From NCBI GenBank assembly GCA_026397955.1, contig JAPLTV010000024.1, forward strand, positions 1-46,855: a stretch of 46,855 nt of DNA, written 5' to 3'. The DNA comes from Verrucomicrobiota bacterium. GTDB lineage: Bacteria; Verrucomicrobiota; Verrucomicrobiia; Opitutales; UBA953. The notes beneath the pieces are model-generated. The model did not search any database and had not been told where the DNA came from. It saw only the letters and a program-made list of their open reading frames with translations. Of this stretch, positions 1 to 8,452 are shown piece by piece. The first letter of the stretch is position 1; the number at the start of each line of letters is the position of its first letter. The translations under genes were made by a program, and so were the position numbers.

Positions 1-122
1 GTGGCGGGAGTGGTCGCGGTCGTCTCGGCCGCGTTCGCTGTGGCTTTCGTGCCGAAGGCGGTCGTCTGGGCTGAAACCGCGGTGGCGGAAGCCAAGAGGA
101 CAAAGAGCAGTCTCTTGATCAT
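1..122 (-). CDS. Secreted protein, N-terminal part only
   Basis: An open frame starts with ATG at 122 and runs off the left edge of the window, so only about 40 residues are visible. The first 18 or so residues read as a classical Sec signal peptide: a Lys/Arg start, then a hydrophobic LLFVLLASATA core ending near VSAQ. The rest is rich in Thr and Ala. It begins 4 bases after the tatC stop on the same strand, so it is probably co-transcribed with tatC. No family can be assigned from so short a piece. The reading frame and the signal peptide are visible; function is unknown. Confidence 0.6.
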   Translation of the reverse strand, partial: MIKRLLFVLLASATAVSAQTTAFGTKATANAAETTATTPA

Positions 123-126
123 GGGA

Positions 127-1173
127 TTAGTCGAGGGAGGACAGGTCGCCTTCGGCAGGGGGAGGCGTGGACTTAGGCTTGGCGGGGGCTGGGCTGCTGT
201 CGGAAGGGGTCACGGGTTTTTTGCGCTTCGGGCGGTCATCCTCGTCGTCCTTATCGTCGTCTTCGTCGTCATCGTCCTCCGGTAGGTCGTCGTCTTCCGG
301 GTTTGGCTTATCGCCGCGGGCGACGCGTTTGCGGCGGACGATGATCGAGCCGACAAAGATCGCGATCAGGTAGAGCCCGAAGAGCGCTGCGACCAAGATG
401 GCGAGCGAGATGAAGTCGCCGATCGGCGTGATCAGGATCGCCCCAATGGTGATGCCCGCGAACATGCCACGCCAGGACTTGAGGAGCGTCATCGGACGCA
501 CCAGCTCGAGCCACATGATTACGATGAGAGCAAGTGGGAACTGGAAGCACAGCCCGGTCAGCAAGGACATCATCACCACCAGCGAATAGTAGTCGGAGGC
601 CTGCCAGTTGATCCGGATGTCCATGCCGTGGGCGACGTGGTGTACGACCACGATGGACATCGGCGTGAGCCAGAAGAAGGCGAGCGCCGCTCCGATGAGG
701 AAGAGAACCAGGCCGGCGGCGCAGAAGGGGATGAGGCCGCGGCGTTCCTTCTTGTTAAGGGCTGGGCCGACGAAGCGTACGACTTCGTAGAGGAAAATCG
801 GGGAGGCAATGGCGATGCCGGCGGCGATCGCCGCGTACATCAGCACGGACCATACGCCCATGAACTGGGTTTCCTGGAGTTGGGTCGAGATCGCCGGCAC
901 GCTGACCAGCCAAGAGGGAATCGAGAAGAATCCGAGAAAGAGAAGGTCTCCTTGGACTGACGGCTGAGACATGCCTTCGGGGTCGATCTGCTTGGCCCAT
1001 TCCAAGGGGAGCTGCAGGAGGACCGGGATTTCCTTGTAGAAGATGAGGGCGACGGCCACGCCGATGGCGAAGACGCCGAGCACACGCATCAGGGAGATGC
1101 GCAAATCCTCTATATGTTCGAGGAATGACATCTCGCTGCGAGGCCGATTGCGGCGAATGAGGGTGGAAAGCAT
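127..1173 (-). CDS. tatC: Sec-independent (Tat) translocase subunit TatC, extended
   Basis: TatC is the multispanning inner-membrane receptor that binds twin-arginine signal peptides and, with TatA, exports folded proteins. The signature MSFLEHIEDLR lies at residues 15-25, and GPALNKKERR at 136-145 matches the conserved first cytoplasmic loop with its Glu (E143). Hydrophobic spans fall near 30-46, 107-130, 149-170, 195-222 and 236-280. At 348 residues it is about 90 longer than usual for two reasons. The first periplasmic loop (about 47-107) carries roughly 30 extra, partly hydrophobic residues. The C-terminus (about 287-348) is a tail with an Asp/Glu run at 293-313, then Lys/Pro-rich sequence. 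The usual TPPD motif reads TPIGD at 249-253. The ATG at residue 15 is a possible alternative start. It follows the helicase gene by 3 bases. No tatA is visible. Confidence 0.95.
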   Translation of the reverse strand: MLSTLIRRNRPRSEMSFLEHIEDLRISLMRVLGVFAIGVAVALIFYKEIPVLLQLPLEWAKQIDPEGMSQPSVQGDLLFLGFFSIPSWLVSVPAISTQLQETQFMGVWSVLMYAAIAAGIAIASPIFLYEVVRFVGPALNKKERRGLIPFCAAGLVLFLIGAALAFFWLTPMSIVVVHHVAHGMDIRINWQASDYYSLVVMMSLLTGLCFQFPLALIVIMWLELVRPMTLLKSWRGMFAGITIGAILITPIGDFISLAILVAALFGLYLIAIFVGSIIVRRKRVARGDKPNPEDDDLPEDDDDEDDDKDDEDDRPKRKKPVTPSDSSPAPAKPKSTPPPAEGDLSSLD

Positions 1174-1176
1174 GGG

Positions 1177-4119
1177 TTAGTCCTTGCGGAGGAGGTCCTT
1201 GATGACGTCAAGGCTGAGGCCGGACGAGACGGAGTCTGATTCGGTCAGGAGCTTACGCAACATCTCAGACTTGGACTTTTGGAGCTCCATGACGCGTTCC
1301 TCGATCGTGCCGGCGGCGATGAGCTTGATGCTGGTGACCGTACGGGTCTGACCGATGCGGTGGGCGCGGTCCGTGGCCTGGGCCTCGGCGGCGGGGTTCC
1401 ACCAAGGGTCGAAATGGATGACCGTATCGGCGCCGGTCAGGTTCAGGCCCGTGCCGCCCGCCTTGAGCGACATGAGCATGACCGGGATGGTGGGGGTCGA
1501 ATTGAAGGTGTCGCAGACGCCTTGGCGGTCCTTGGTGGAGCCGTCGAGGTAGCAGTAGGGGATGTCGCGGTCCTCGAGGGCTGTCTTGAGGAGCTGCAAT
1601 GCGGTGACGAATGTCGAGAAGACCAGCATGCGGTGGCCCGCGTCCTTGGATTCTTCGACGAGTTCGAGGAAGGCCTGCAGTTTCGCCGAGTCGGCTTCTT
1701 CCATCTTCGGATCGAGGATGCGCGGGTCGGCGCAGATCTGACGGAGGCGGAGCAGCTGGTTGAAGGCCGCCATCTGGATGCGGGCCTGCGTGGCACCGCC
1801 CATCTCCATCTCGAAGATCTCCTTGCGCGTGGACTCGAGGTACTCGTCGTAGATCTTCTTTTGGTTATCCTCGAAGTCGCAGTAGACGATCTGTTCGATC
1901 TTCGCTGGCAGCTCCGGGGCGACGGCGACCTTGGAGCGGCGCAGGATGTAAGGCGCGGCCATCTGCAGGAGACGGTCGTCGTGCCATTTGCGTTCTTCGG
2001 CCTGGATACGTTCCTCGGGCTTGGGCAGGTAGCCCGGCATCAGGAAGCCGAAGAGCGAGCGCAGGTCTTCGAGCGAGTTCTCCACCGGCGTGCCGGTGAG
2101 GATGTAGCGGCCCTTCGCGACGAGCTGCTTGACCGCCTTGGCGGCCTGGGCGCGGGCGTTCTTGATGTTCTGGCCTTCGTCGCAGATCGCGGCACCCCAG
2201 GTGATGAGGGAGAAGGCTGCGATGTCGCGCGAGAGCGTGCCGTAGGAGGTGATGACGAGGTCGAAACGCTGCAGGTAATCCTGGGCGGTGAAGCGGTTCT
2301 GGCCGTGGTGGGCGAGCACCTTGAGCGAAGGGGTGAAGCGGCGGGCTTCGCGGCGCCAGTTCTCGACCAGCGAGGCCGGGCAGACGACGAGGCAGGGGCC
2401 GTCTTCCGGGCGATGCTGGCGAAGGGCTTCCATGAACGCCAAGGCCTGCACGGTCTTGCCGAGGCCCATCTCGTCGGCGAGGAGGCCGCCGAGGGAATTA
2501 TTATGGATATGCCAGAGCCAGGCCACGCCGACCTGCTGGTAGATGCGGAGCATCTTGCTGAGCTCCTCGCGGATGGGCGCAGGCTGCAGCTTCGAAAGGT
2601 TACGGATCGCGGACGAGCGCTTGCTCCAGGTCTCGGGCGGCGCGAAGGCGGCCTGCAGTTCCTCGGCGATGGCATCGGCGCTGGCGAGGTCGGCGTACCC
2701 GAGCTTGAGGTTGAGGTCGAGGTCGACGTCGCGCTTGGATTCGCCGGTGATGCGTCGCTGGGCGTTGCGGATCGACTCCATCAGCTCCGGCGTGATGAGG
2801 CGCGGACCCAGATCGGTGTAGAAGAACATGCGGCCGCTCGAGAGGGCCTCCTGGATGACCTTCGGCGATTTGCCTTCCGGGTCGATGCCGATGGCGAAAC
2901 GGAAGCCGTCGTTTTCTTCGGACGCATCGCACTTCACCTTCGCTAGGTCGACGTTGCGGAGGGAGTGCGAGAGGTTGTGCGTGAAGAACGCGTCATTGTC
3001 CGTCATCAGCAGCTTGTGATGGCGGGCGAGGAAGTTGAGCACCTGGATCGTGCCGGCGAGGTACCATTCGCGGCTGGTGGTCTCGAGGGTAAAGCCGCTG
3101 CGCTGGAGGACATCGCGCAGTTCGGCGACCGGGCCGGAAGATTGCTGGGGCAGGCGGATGCGCAGCCACTTCATCGAGCCGTCGACCCACGGGCGGTCGT
3201 CGCGGCCGCGTTCTTGGGAGCGGACTTCCTGTTCCTCGGGGCCGTCGTCGGGTGCTTCGCCCGCGGCGTTGGTCTGCGGTGTCGCGGCAGGTTCGTCGAG
3301 GTGTTCGTGGACCTTGTCGAGCTGGTCGCCGTCCCATGCCAGCGGGGTCTCCGGCGCGTTGGCCATGCGGAAGATCTTCAGGCCCTTGCCGATGGCGAGG
3401 AGCTGGCGGAGGTGGCGGCGGGTGAGGGGGAGGATGCCCTGGAGTTTGCCGTGGCAGAGGTTTTCGAGGATTGCTAGGAAGAAGACCGTGTCCGGTTCGA
3501 TGGTCCAAGCCTTGCTGCGGTCAAGATTCTCGGGGGCGACCTGGGCGCCTTCGACGCGGAGCTCGAGGCGGCAGATGATTTCATCACGCGCGGCGGCGGT
3601 GACGATGTTGGGCGGAACGATGAAGCGCACCTCGATGGGCGTGCCGCGTTTTTCCGAGAGAGTGAGGGATTTGAGCCGGGGTCCTGCCGAGGTCGTTTCC
3701 GCTTCCTTTGATTTTTCCTTCTTCGTGTCCGCCGTCTTTTCTTTCGTCGTGGTCGCCGTCGCCGGTTTACCAGGCGGCGCAGCCGGTTTCGGCGGCGCTA
3801 TTGTCTCGGGCTTCAGATAGCCCTCTTTGGTCGCGAGCACGAGGTAAGCTGCCACGGAATGGACGCAGAGTTTTCTCCGACCGACAGAGACTTCGCAGCC
3901 GCACTCGTTGCGCTGGAAGGTAATCGAGCGGAGGTTCCAGCGGGCTTCGCGGGATTCGGTGCCATCGTCGACGAGGGCTTCCGCGACCGGGGGCGTCCAG
4001 AGAGCCTTCTTCACCTTGCCCTTGGCCACCAGCTCCTTGGCGAGGAGCACGGTCGCACCGCCAGCTAGATCGACGAGATCGTCTTCGGAGATGTTGGGCA
4101 ACGGCTGACGCGGCGCCAT
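1177..4119 (-). CDS. SWIM zinc-finger SNF2-family helicase/ATPase
   Basis: A 980-residue DEAD/H superfamily-2 ATPase of the bacterial SNF2/HepA type, expected to translocate on double-stranded DNA and remodel nucleoprotein; its partner is unknown. An N-terminal SWIM motif, CxCx9CxH, uses C73, C75, C85 and H87. A Lys/Pro/Thr-rich linker follows at about 105-145. The C-terminal 440 residues hold the motor: GLGKT Walker A near residue 551, DEGQ as motif II, LTGTPVEN as motif III, and GGTGLNL and DRAHRIGQ as motifs V-VI. I chose the ATG at 4119; a TTG at 4164 would add 15 residues without better support. It sits between the dapF-like gene (77 bases upstream) and tatC (3 bases downstream), which says little about its role. 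Confidence 0.92.
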   Translation of the reverse strand: MAPRQPLPNISEDDLVDLAGGATVLLAKELVAKGKVKKALWTPPVAEALVDDGTESREARWNLRSITFQRNECGCEVSVGRRKLCVHSVAAYLVLATKEGYLKPETIAPPKPAAPPGKPATATTTKEKTADTKKEKSKEAETTSAGPRLKSLTLSEKRGTPIEVRFIVPPNIVTAAARDEIICRLELRVEGAQVAPENLDRSKAWTIEPDTVFFLAILENLCHGKLQGILPLTRRHLRQLLAIGKGLKIFRMANAPETPLAWDGDQLDKVHEHLDEPAATPQTNAAGEAPDDGPEEQEVRSQERGRDDRPWVDGSMKWLRIRLPQQSSGPVAELRDVLQRSGFTLETTSREWYLAGTIQVLNFLARHHKLLMTDNDAFFTHNLSHSLRNVDLAKVKCDASEENDGFRFAIGIDPEGKSPKVIQEALSSGRMFFYTDLGPRLITPELMESIRNAQRRITGESKRDVDLDLNLKLGYADLASADAIAEELQAAFAPPETWSKRSSAIRNLSKLQPAPIREELSKMLRIYQQVGVAWLWHIHNNSLGGLLADEMGLGKTVQALAFMEALRQHRPEDGPCLVVCPASLVENWRREARRFTPSLKVLAHHGQNRFTAQDYLQRFDLVITSYGTLSRDIAAFSLITWGAAICDEGQNIKNARAQAAKAVKQLVAKGRYILTGTPVENSLEDLRSLFGFLMPGYLPKPEERIQAEERKWHDDRLLQMAAPYILRRSKVAVAPELPAKIEQIVYCDFEDNQKKIYDEYLESTRKEIFEMEMGGATQARIQMAAFNQLLRLRQICADPRILDPKMEEADSAKLQAFLELVEESKDAGHRMLVFSTFVTALQLLKTALEDRDIPYCYLDGSTKDRQGVCDTFNSTPTIPVMLMSLKAGGTGLNLTGADTVIHFDPWWNPAAEAQATDRAHRIGQTRTVTSIKLIAAGTIEERVMELQKSKSEMLRKLLTESDSVSSGLSLDVIKDLLRKD

Positions 4120-4144
4120 GGTGAGGGTGTGCGGTGAAAAGCGT

Positions 4145-4158
4145 CGTCCGAAAGGACG
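4145..4158 (-). terminator. Small hairpin downstream of the dapF-like gene
   Basis: A 5-bp stem, CGTCC/GGACG, closes a four-base loop. On the minus strand it is followed within a few bases by a short T run. It lies 38 bases past the dapF-like stop and just ahead of the helicase start. It could be a weak terminator or a leader hairpin; the stem is short. Confidence 0.25.
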
Positions 4159-4196
4159 CGCCAAAGGAGGGAAAACCTAGTGGGAAGACGGTTCGC

Positions 4197-5051
4197 CTAG
4201 ACGGCGACGTCTTGGACCGGGACTCCTGGGTGCATCTCGAAGATGCCTACGGGGGTCGTCGGGCCTGTCATCACGATGGAATAATCATCGCCGATGCCAA
4301 TGATAATCTGACCTCCCGGCATATTTACCGTCAAATCTGCGTCAACCAGGCCCATTTTACGAGCCACGGCGGCCGAAGCCGAAGAGGAGGAGCCGGAGGC
4401 CATCGTGTAGCCGGCGCCGCGTTCCCAGATCTCGATCCGCACGTTCTTGCGATCGGTGATCTTCATGAACTGGACGTTGGTGCGGTTCGGGAAATTGGGG
4501 TGCACCTCAAGGTGCGGTCCGTACGTCTTGGCGAGTTCGGGCGTGAGCTCGTCGACCGGGATCACGCAGTGCGGGTTGCCGACGGTGGCGGCCCAATACT
4601 TGAAGGTCTTGCCGAGGACGGTGATCTCTTCGCCGAGGACTTCGCGGTCGGCACCGATGTGCGGGATGACTGGGGCGCGGAAGGAGACCTTGCCCATCTC
4701 GACGCGGATGCGGTTACCGCCGTCGAAGACTTCGCAGCGGACGATGCCGCCGATGGTATGCAGGCGGAACTCCTGGCCTTCCTGGATGCGCTTGGTCTCG
4801 AGGAGGTGGCGGCAGAAGATGCGGATGCCGTTGCCGGACTTCTCGGCCTCGGAGCCGTCGGGGTTAAGGATGCGCAGACCGAAGGTACCGTCAGTGCGTT
4901 CGATTGGGCCGTACAGGATACCGTCCGAGCCCAGACCGAAGTGACGGTGGCAGACCTTGCGGATAGCTTCGGGCGAAAAGAGGGTAGGGCAGTCCTTGGG
5001 CTCAAGGACGAGGTAGTCGTTGCCGAGGGCGTGGTATTTTGCGAAACGCAT
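4197..5051 (-). CDS. dapF: DapF-fold protein (diaminopimelate epimerase-like) with Ser/Ser active site
   Basis: The overall match is to diaminopimelate epimerase, which interconverts LL- and meso-diaminopimelate for lysine and peptidoglycan synthesis. The 284-residue length fits, taking the ATG at 5051 that begins MRFAKYHALGND. Substrate-contact residues known for the E. coli enzyme are conserved: N63 in NPDGS, N159 in GNPH, N192 in RTN, and E210-R211 in ERGAG. However, both catalytic cysteines are replaced. The usual CGNG is SGNG (Ser72), and the usual ACGSG is ASGSS (Ser219). The Glu after ERGAG is Tyr215. Cysteine is the catalytic acid/base pair in known DapF enzymes, so epimerase activity is doubtful. 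It may act on another amino acid or as a dehydratase-like variant. The family is certain; the activity is not. Confidence 0.85.
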   Translation of the reverse strand: MRFAKYHALGNDYLVLEPKDCPTLFSPEAIRKVCHRHFGLGSDGILYGPIERTDGTFGLRILNPDGSEAEKSGNGIRIFCRHLLETKRIQEGQEFRLHTIGGIVRCEVFDGGNRIRVEMGKVSFRAPVIPHIGADREVLGEEITVLGKTFKYWAATVGNPHCVIPVDELTPELAKTYGPHLEVHPNFPNRTNVQFMKITDRKNVRIEIWERGAGYTMASGSSSSASAAVARKMGLVDADLTVNMPGGQIIIGIGDDYSIVMTGPTTPVGIFEMHPGVPVQDVAV

Positions 5052-5148
5052 GTTCGCCTTCTGATTGGGCGTTAAAGGCTCATTTGGCAAGCAAGGGGTG
5101 CCGCTCCCCATCTCATGGCTTTCTTTCTTCGGCCGACGGGCTTAGAAG

Positions 5149-6726
5149 ATGGCCATGCGCCTCCTGCCCCTGGTTGCCCTGTCTTGCATCCTCTCCGTCT
5201 TCGCGGCCGATAAGCGCCCGCCCAACATCGTCCTGCTCTATTCGGACGACATCGGCTGGGGCGACCTCGGCTGCTATGGTTCGAAGGTCATCCCGACGCC
5301 GAACCTGGACAAGCTGGCCGCGCAGGGCACGCGCTTCACCTCAGGTTATTGCACCTCGGCCACGTGCACGCCTTCTCGTTATTCCCTCCTGACCGGCGAA
5401 TACGCCTGGCGTCGTCAGGGTACTGGCGTCCTACCCGGCGATGCACGCCTCATCATCAAACCTGGCCGCCCGACGATGGCCGCCAGCCTCGCCAAGCTCG
5501 GTTACGCGACCGGCGTCGTGGGTAAGTGGCACCTCGGCCTCGGCTCGGGCGATGTGAACTGGAACCAGAAGATCGACCCGTCGCCCAATCAGATCGGCTT
5601 CACTTACTCCTTCATCATGGCCGCCACCGGCGACCGCGTGCCGACGGTCTTCGTGGAAGACGGTTCCGTCGTCGGCCTCGACCCCAAGGACCCGATCGAA
5701 GTCAGCTATAAGCAGGCTTACCCAGGCGACCCCGACCTGACCACCGATGCTGAACGCGCGAAGCTGAAGATGGATTGGTCGCACGGCCATAACATGGCGC
5801 TCGTCAACGGCGTCGGCCGCATCGGCTGGATGAAGGGCGGCAAGTCCGCGCTCTGGAACGACGAGACGATGGGCGACACCTTCGCCGACAAGGCCTGCGG
5901 CTTCATCGCACGCAACAAGGACAAGCCTTTCTTCCTCTACTACGCCTCGCACGAGAACCATGTGCCGCGCGTCCACAACCCGCGCTATGCCGGCAAGACC
6001 CCGTTGGGCCCGCGTGGTGACGCCGTGGTGGCGTTCGACGATCAGGCCGGCCGCATCCTCGCCGAGCTCGAAAAGCACGGCCTCGCTGAGAACACCCTGG
6101 TCATCTATTCTTCCGACAACGGACCAGTGCTCGACGACGGTTACAAGGACAAGGCCGTCGAACTGAACCAGCAGGCCGGCCATACGCCCGCCGGGCCTTT
6201 CCGCGGCGGCAAATACAGCATCCTCGAAGGCGGCACGCGCGTCGGCTTCATCGCCCGCTGGCCCGGCCATACTCCCGTCGGCCAGGTGTCCGACGCCCTG
6301 ATGTCGCAGGTCGATCTCCCCGCCGTGTTCACCAAGGTCGCCGGCGGCGACCCCGCCGATTTCCTTAAGCTGGATTCCGTCGACACCTCCGCGGCCCTCA
6401 CGGGAGGTGCCGGCCGCGAGACCCTGATCTCGAGCACGCAGGGCAACCAGCTTTCCCTCCGCGACGCGCGCTGGAAGTTCATCTCCGGCGTCGGCGCTCC
6501 CGGTAAGGGCAAGAAGGCGCAGGGCCCGCTCGTCGCTTTGCTCGGTTCCGCAGCCGAGCAGGCCAACGACAGTCGCGATCAGACCGGTCCTCGTCTATTC
6601 GACCTGCAGAGCGACCCCGGCGAACGCAATAACGTCGCCAAGGAACACCCGGAGATTGTCGCACGACTCAAGGCTTTGCTTGAGACGCAGCGGGCTAAGG
6701 GCGTCGGTCAGCCGTTACCGAACTAA
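5149..6726 (+). CDS. Exported formylglycine-type sulfatase
   Basis: A type I sulfatase (alkaline phosphatase superfamily) that hydrolyses sulfate esters, probably on a polysaccharide or glycan outside the cytoplasm. A Sec signal peptide covers about residues 1-20. The metal-binding start reads YSDDIGWGDLG. The CTPSR motif puts the cysteine converted to formylglycine at residue 73. GKWHLG and SSDNGP supply further active-site residues. Length, 525 aa, is normal. The start could be residue 3 (MRL) instead of residue 1. It is divergent from the dapF-like gene, with 97 bases between them. The substrate cannot be told from the sequence. An anaerobic or FGE-type maturase is needed but not seen here. 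Confidence 0.93.
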   Translation: MAMRLLPLVALSCILSVFAADKRPPNIVLLYSDDIGWGDLGCYGSKVIPTPNLDKLAAQGTRFTSGYCTSATCTPSRYSLLTGEYAWRRQGTGVLPGDARLIIKPGRPTMAASLAKLGYATGVVGKWHLGLGSGDVNWNQKIDPSPNQIGFTYSFIMAATGDRVPTVFVEDGSVVGLDPKDPIEVSYKQAYPGDPDLTTDAERAKLKMDWSHGHNMALVNGVGRIGWMKGGKSALWNDETMGDTFADKACGFIARNKDKPFFLYYASHENHVPRVHNPRYAGKTPLGPRGDAVVAFDDQAGRILAELEKHGLAENTLVIYSSDNGPVLDDGYKDKAVELNQQAGHTPAGPFRGGKYSILEGGTRVGFIARWPGHTPVGQVSDALMSQVDLPAVFTKVAGGDPADFLKLDSVDTSAALTGGAGRETLISSTQGNQLSLRDARWKFISGVGAPGKGKKAQGPLVALLGSAAEQANDSRDQTGPRLFDLQSDPGERNNVAKEHPEIVARLKALLETQRAKGVGQPLPN

Positions 6727-6737
6727 TCGGTCGATTA
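6724..6737. promoter_or_regulatory. Short palindrome at the sulfatase stop
   Basis: TAATCG and CGATTA flank two bases, and the first arm contains the sulfatase TAA. It lies 60 bases before the next start. It may be an operator for the oxidoreductase/gluconokinase pair or chance. A second imperfect hairpin with CCTTC/GGAAGG arms follows at about 6750-6783. Confidence 0.2.
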
Positions 6738-6797
6738 ATTTCGAGCCATCGCCTTCTCCCGACTTGAAGCGGTGGGAGGAAGGGTGATGCTCGGCGC

Positions 6798-7877
6798 ATG
6801 AGCAAGTCCCCTATCCGTGTCCTTTGCGTCGGTGCCGGCCACATGGGCCGTTCGCACGCCCTCGCTTACCATAATCTCCCCGGCTTTCAGATCGTCGGTC
6901 TCGTGACGCGCTCCGCCGACTCCCGGGCCAAGCTCAATGCCGAACTCGGCGGCGGCTACGCGGAGTATGGTGACTTCCATGCCGCGCTCCAGGCCACGAA
7001 GCCCGATGCGGTCTCGATCTCCAGCTACCCTGATACCCATGCCGAATATGCCGTCGCCGCGCTCGCGGCCGGCTGCCACGTCTTCGTCGAGAAGCCTCTG
7101 GCTGTCACCGTCGCCGAGGCCGAGCAGATCGTCGCCAAGGCCAAGGAAGTGAAGCGCAAGGTCGTCATCGGCTACATCCTCCGTCACCACCCGGCCTGGA
7201 CCCAGTTCATTAAGACCGTGCAGACGCTCGGTAAGCCGCTCGTCATGCGCATGAATCTCAATCAGCAGAGTTACGGCGACATGTGGAAGACCCATAAGTC
7301 TCTGATGCAGACCTGCAGCCCGATCGTCGATTGTGGCGTCCATTACGTCGACGTAATGTGCCTGATGACCGGTAGCCGTCCCGTGCGCGTCTCCGGCATC
7401 GGCGCCCGTCTGTCCGACGAACTCCCGGCGGGCATGGTCAACTACGGCCAGCTGCAGGTCACGTTCGCCGACGGCTCTGTGGGCTGGTATGAGGCCGGCT
7501 GGGGTCCGATGATGTCCGAGGAAGCCTTCTTCGTGAAGGACGTGATCGGGCCGAAGGGCTGCGTCTCCATCGTCGCCGGCAAGGCTTCGCAGGCGGGTAA
7601 TTCCGCCGACGTTGATTCACACTCCGCCGCCCAGGCTCTGAAGGTGCATTCCTCCCAGCTTGGCGCTGACGGTAAGTTCACCAAGCCCGACGAAATCGTG
7701 CCGACGGACGCCGATCCTGGTCATGATGGCTTGTGCGAGCGTGAGCAGATTTATTTCGAAAAGGCCATCCGCGAAGATCTCGACCTCACCGCGCACATGG
7801 ATGACGCCGTGAACTCGATGCGCATCGTCGCCGCGGCAGATCAGTCGTTCCGCGAAGGCCGCACGATCAATCTCTGA
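6798..7877 (+). CDS. Gfo/Idh/MocA-family NAD(P)-dependent oxidoreductase
   Basis: A 359-residue sugar or inositol-type dehydrogenase. The N-terminal Rossmann fold begins with VGAGHMGRSH (GxGxxG, residues about 11-20). EKPLAVT carries the conserved catalytic-region Lys, and the C-terminal half has DCGVHYVDV, matching the family DxGxHxxD pattern. Proteins of this family oxidise or reduce sugars and cyclitols, and are abundant in Verrucomicrobiota and Planctomycetota. Six bases separate its stop from the gluconokinase start, so the two are almost certainly one operon. That suggests a sugar-acid or sugar-lactone route, but this is inference. It has no signal peptide and should be cytoplasmic. Confidence 0.9.
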   Translation: MSKSPIRVLCVGAGHMGRSHALAYHNLPGFQIVGLVTRSADSRAKLNAELGGGYAEYGDFHAALQATKPDAVSISSYPDTHAEYAVAALAAGCHVFVEKPLAVTVAEAEQIVAKAKEVKRKVVIGYILRHHPAWTQFIKTVQTLGKPLVMRMNLNQQSYGDMWKTHKSLMQTCSPIVDCGVHYVDVMCLMTGSRPVRVSGIGARLSDELPAGMVNYGQLQVTFADGSVGWYEAGWGPMMSEEAFFVKDVIGPKGCVSIVAGKASQAGNSADVDSHSAAQALKVHSSQLGADGKFTKPDEIVPTDADPGHDGLCEREQIYFEKAIREDLDLTAHMDDAVNSMRIVAAADQSFREGRTINL

Positions 7878-7883
7878 GCGGCG

Positions 7884-8396
7884 ATGGCGCATCCGAACCT
7901 CGTCTTCATGGGCGTCTGTGGTTGCGGTAAGAGCACCGTGGCGGAGATCTATGCGCAGCGTACCGGTGCCACGCTGATCGAGGCCGATAGCTTCCATCCG
8001 CCGGAGAATGTCGCGAAGATGAGCGCGGGCACGCCGTTGACCGACGCAGACCGTGCGGGCTGGCTGGCCGCCATGGCCGCCCGTCTCGCCGAAGGTAAGG
8101 CCAAGGGTGAGGCGATGGTCGTCACGTGTTCGGCCTTGAAGAAAACCTATCGCGATCGCCTACGCGAAGGGGATCCCGAGCTCTTCTTCATCTTCCTCGA
8201 TGGCAGCCAGGAGCTCCTGCAGGCCCGTCTCGACGCGCGTAAGGGGCACTTCATGCCGCCCGGCTTGCTGGGTAGCCAGCTCGCCACGCTGGAGCGCCCG
8301 AATCTCGCCACGGAGAAGTGTCTGCACGTCAGCATCAGCCTTTCGCCTGAGCAGATCTGCGCGACGGTCGGCGTGGCGATGCGTCGCTTCGCCTGA
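7884..8396 (+). CDS. gntK: Gluconokinase
   Basis: Phosphorylates D-gluconate with ATP to 6-phosphogluconate, feeding the pentose phosphate or Entner-Doudoroff pathway. The 170-residue length is typical of the small GntK/IdnK family. A Walker A loop reads GVCGCGKST (residues 10-17). EADSFHPPENVAKM and GTPLTDADRAGWL are characteristic gluconokinase motifs. CSALKKTYRD and GHFMP follow as expected. It is the last gene of the operon with the oxidoreductase and is followed by a strong hairpin. Confidence 0.93.
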   Translation: MAHPNLVFMGVCGCGKSTVAEIYAQRTGATLIEADSFHPPENVAKMSAGTPLTDADRAGWLAAMAARLAEGKAKGEAMVVTCSALKKTYRDRLREGDPELFFIFLDGSQELLQARLDARKGHFMPPGLLGSQLATLERPNLATEKCLHVSISLSPEQICATVGVAMRRFA

Positions 8397-8403
8397 AAAA
8401 GCA

Positions 8404-8429
8404 GAAGGCCCGCGCGATGGCGGGCCTTC
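8404..8429. terminator. Bidirectional-type terminator hairpin
   Basis: A perfect 10-bp GC-rich stem (arms GAAGGCCCGC and GCGGGCCTTC) with a six-base loop lies between the convergent gluconokinase and ThuA-like genes. An A run precedes it, giving a U run on minus-strand transcripts. On the plus strand the tail is only GTTAT. It probably serves both genes. Confidence 0.75.
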
Positions 8430-8452
8430 GTTATCTGGCGTAAGCTAGAAGC

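Noticed and set aside
237-300. TCG/TCC-rich repeat that might be a microsatellite
   Set aside because: It is the reverse complement of the codons for the Asp/Glu run of TatC. The frame stays open through it, so it is treated as coding low complexity.
1279-2946. Long open frame (555 codons) on the plus strand
   Set aside because: It lies wholly antisense to the SNF2 helicase, has Val/Glu/Asp/Arg-rich low-complexity translation and no family motif. It is a by-product of high-GC codon use.
4120-4164. Upstream TTG start for the SNF2 helicase
   Set aside because: It would add 15 residues without any family match. The ATG at 4119 is the better-supported start.
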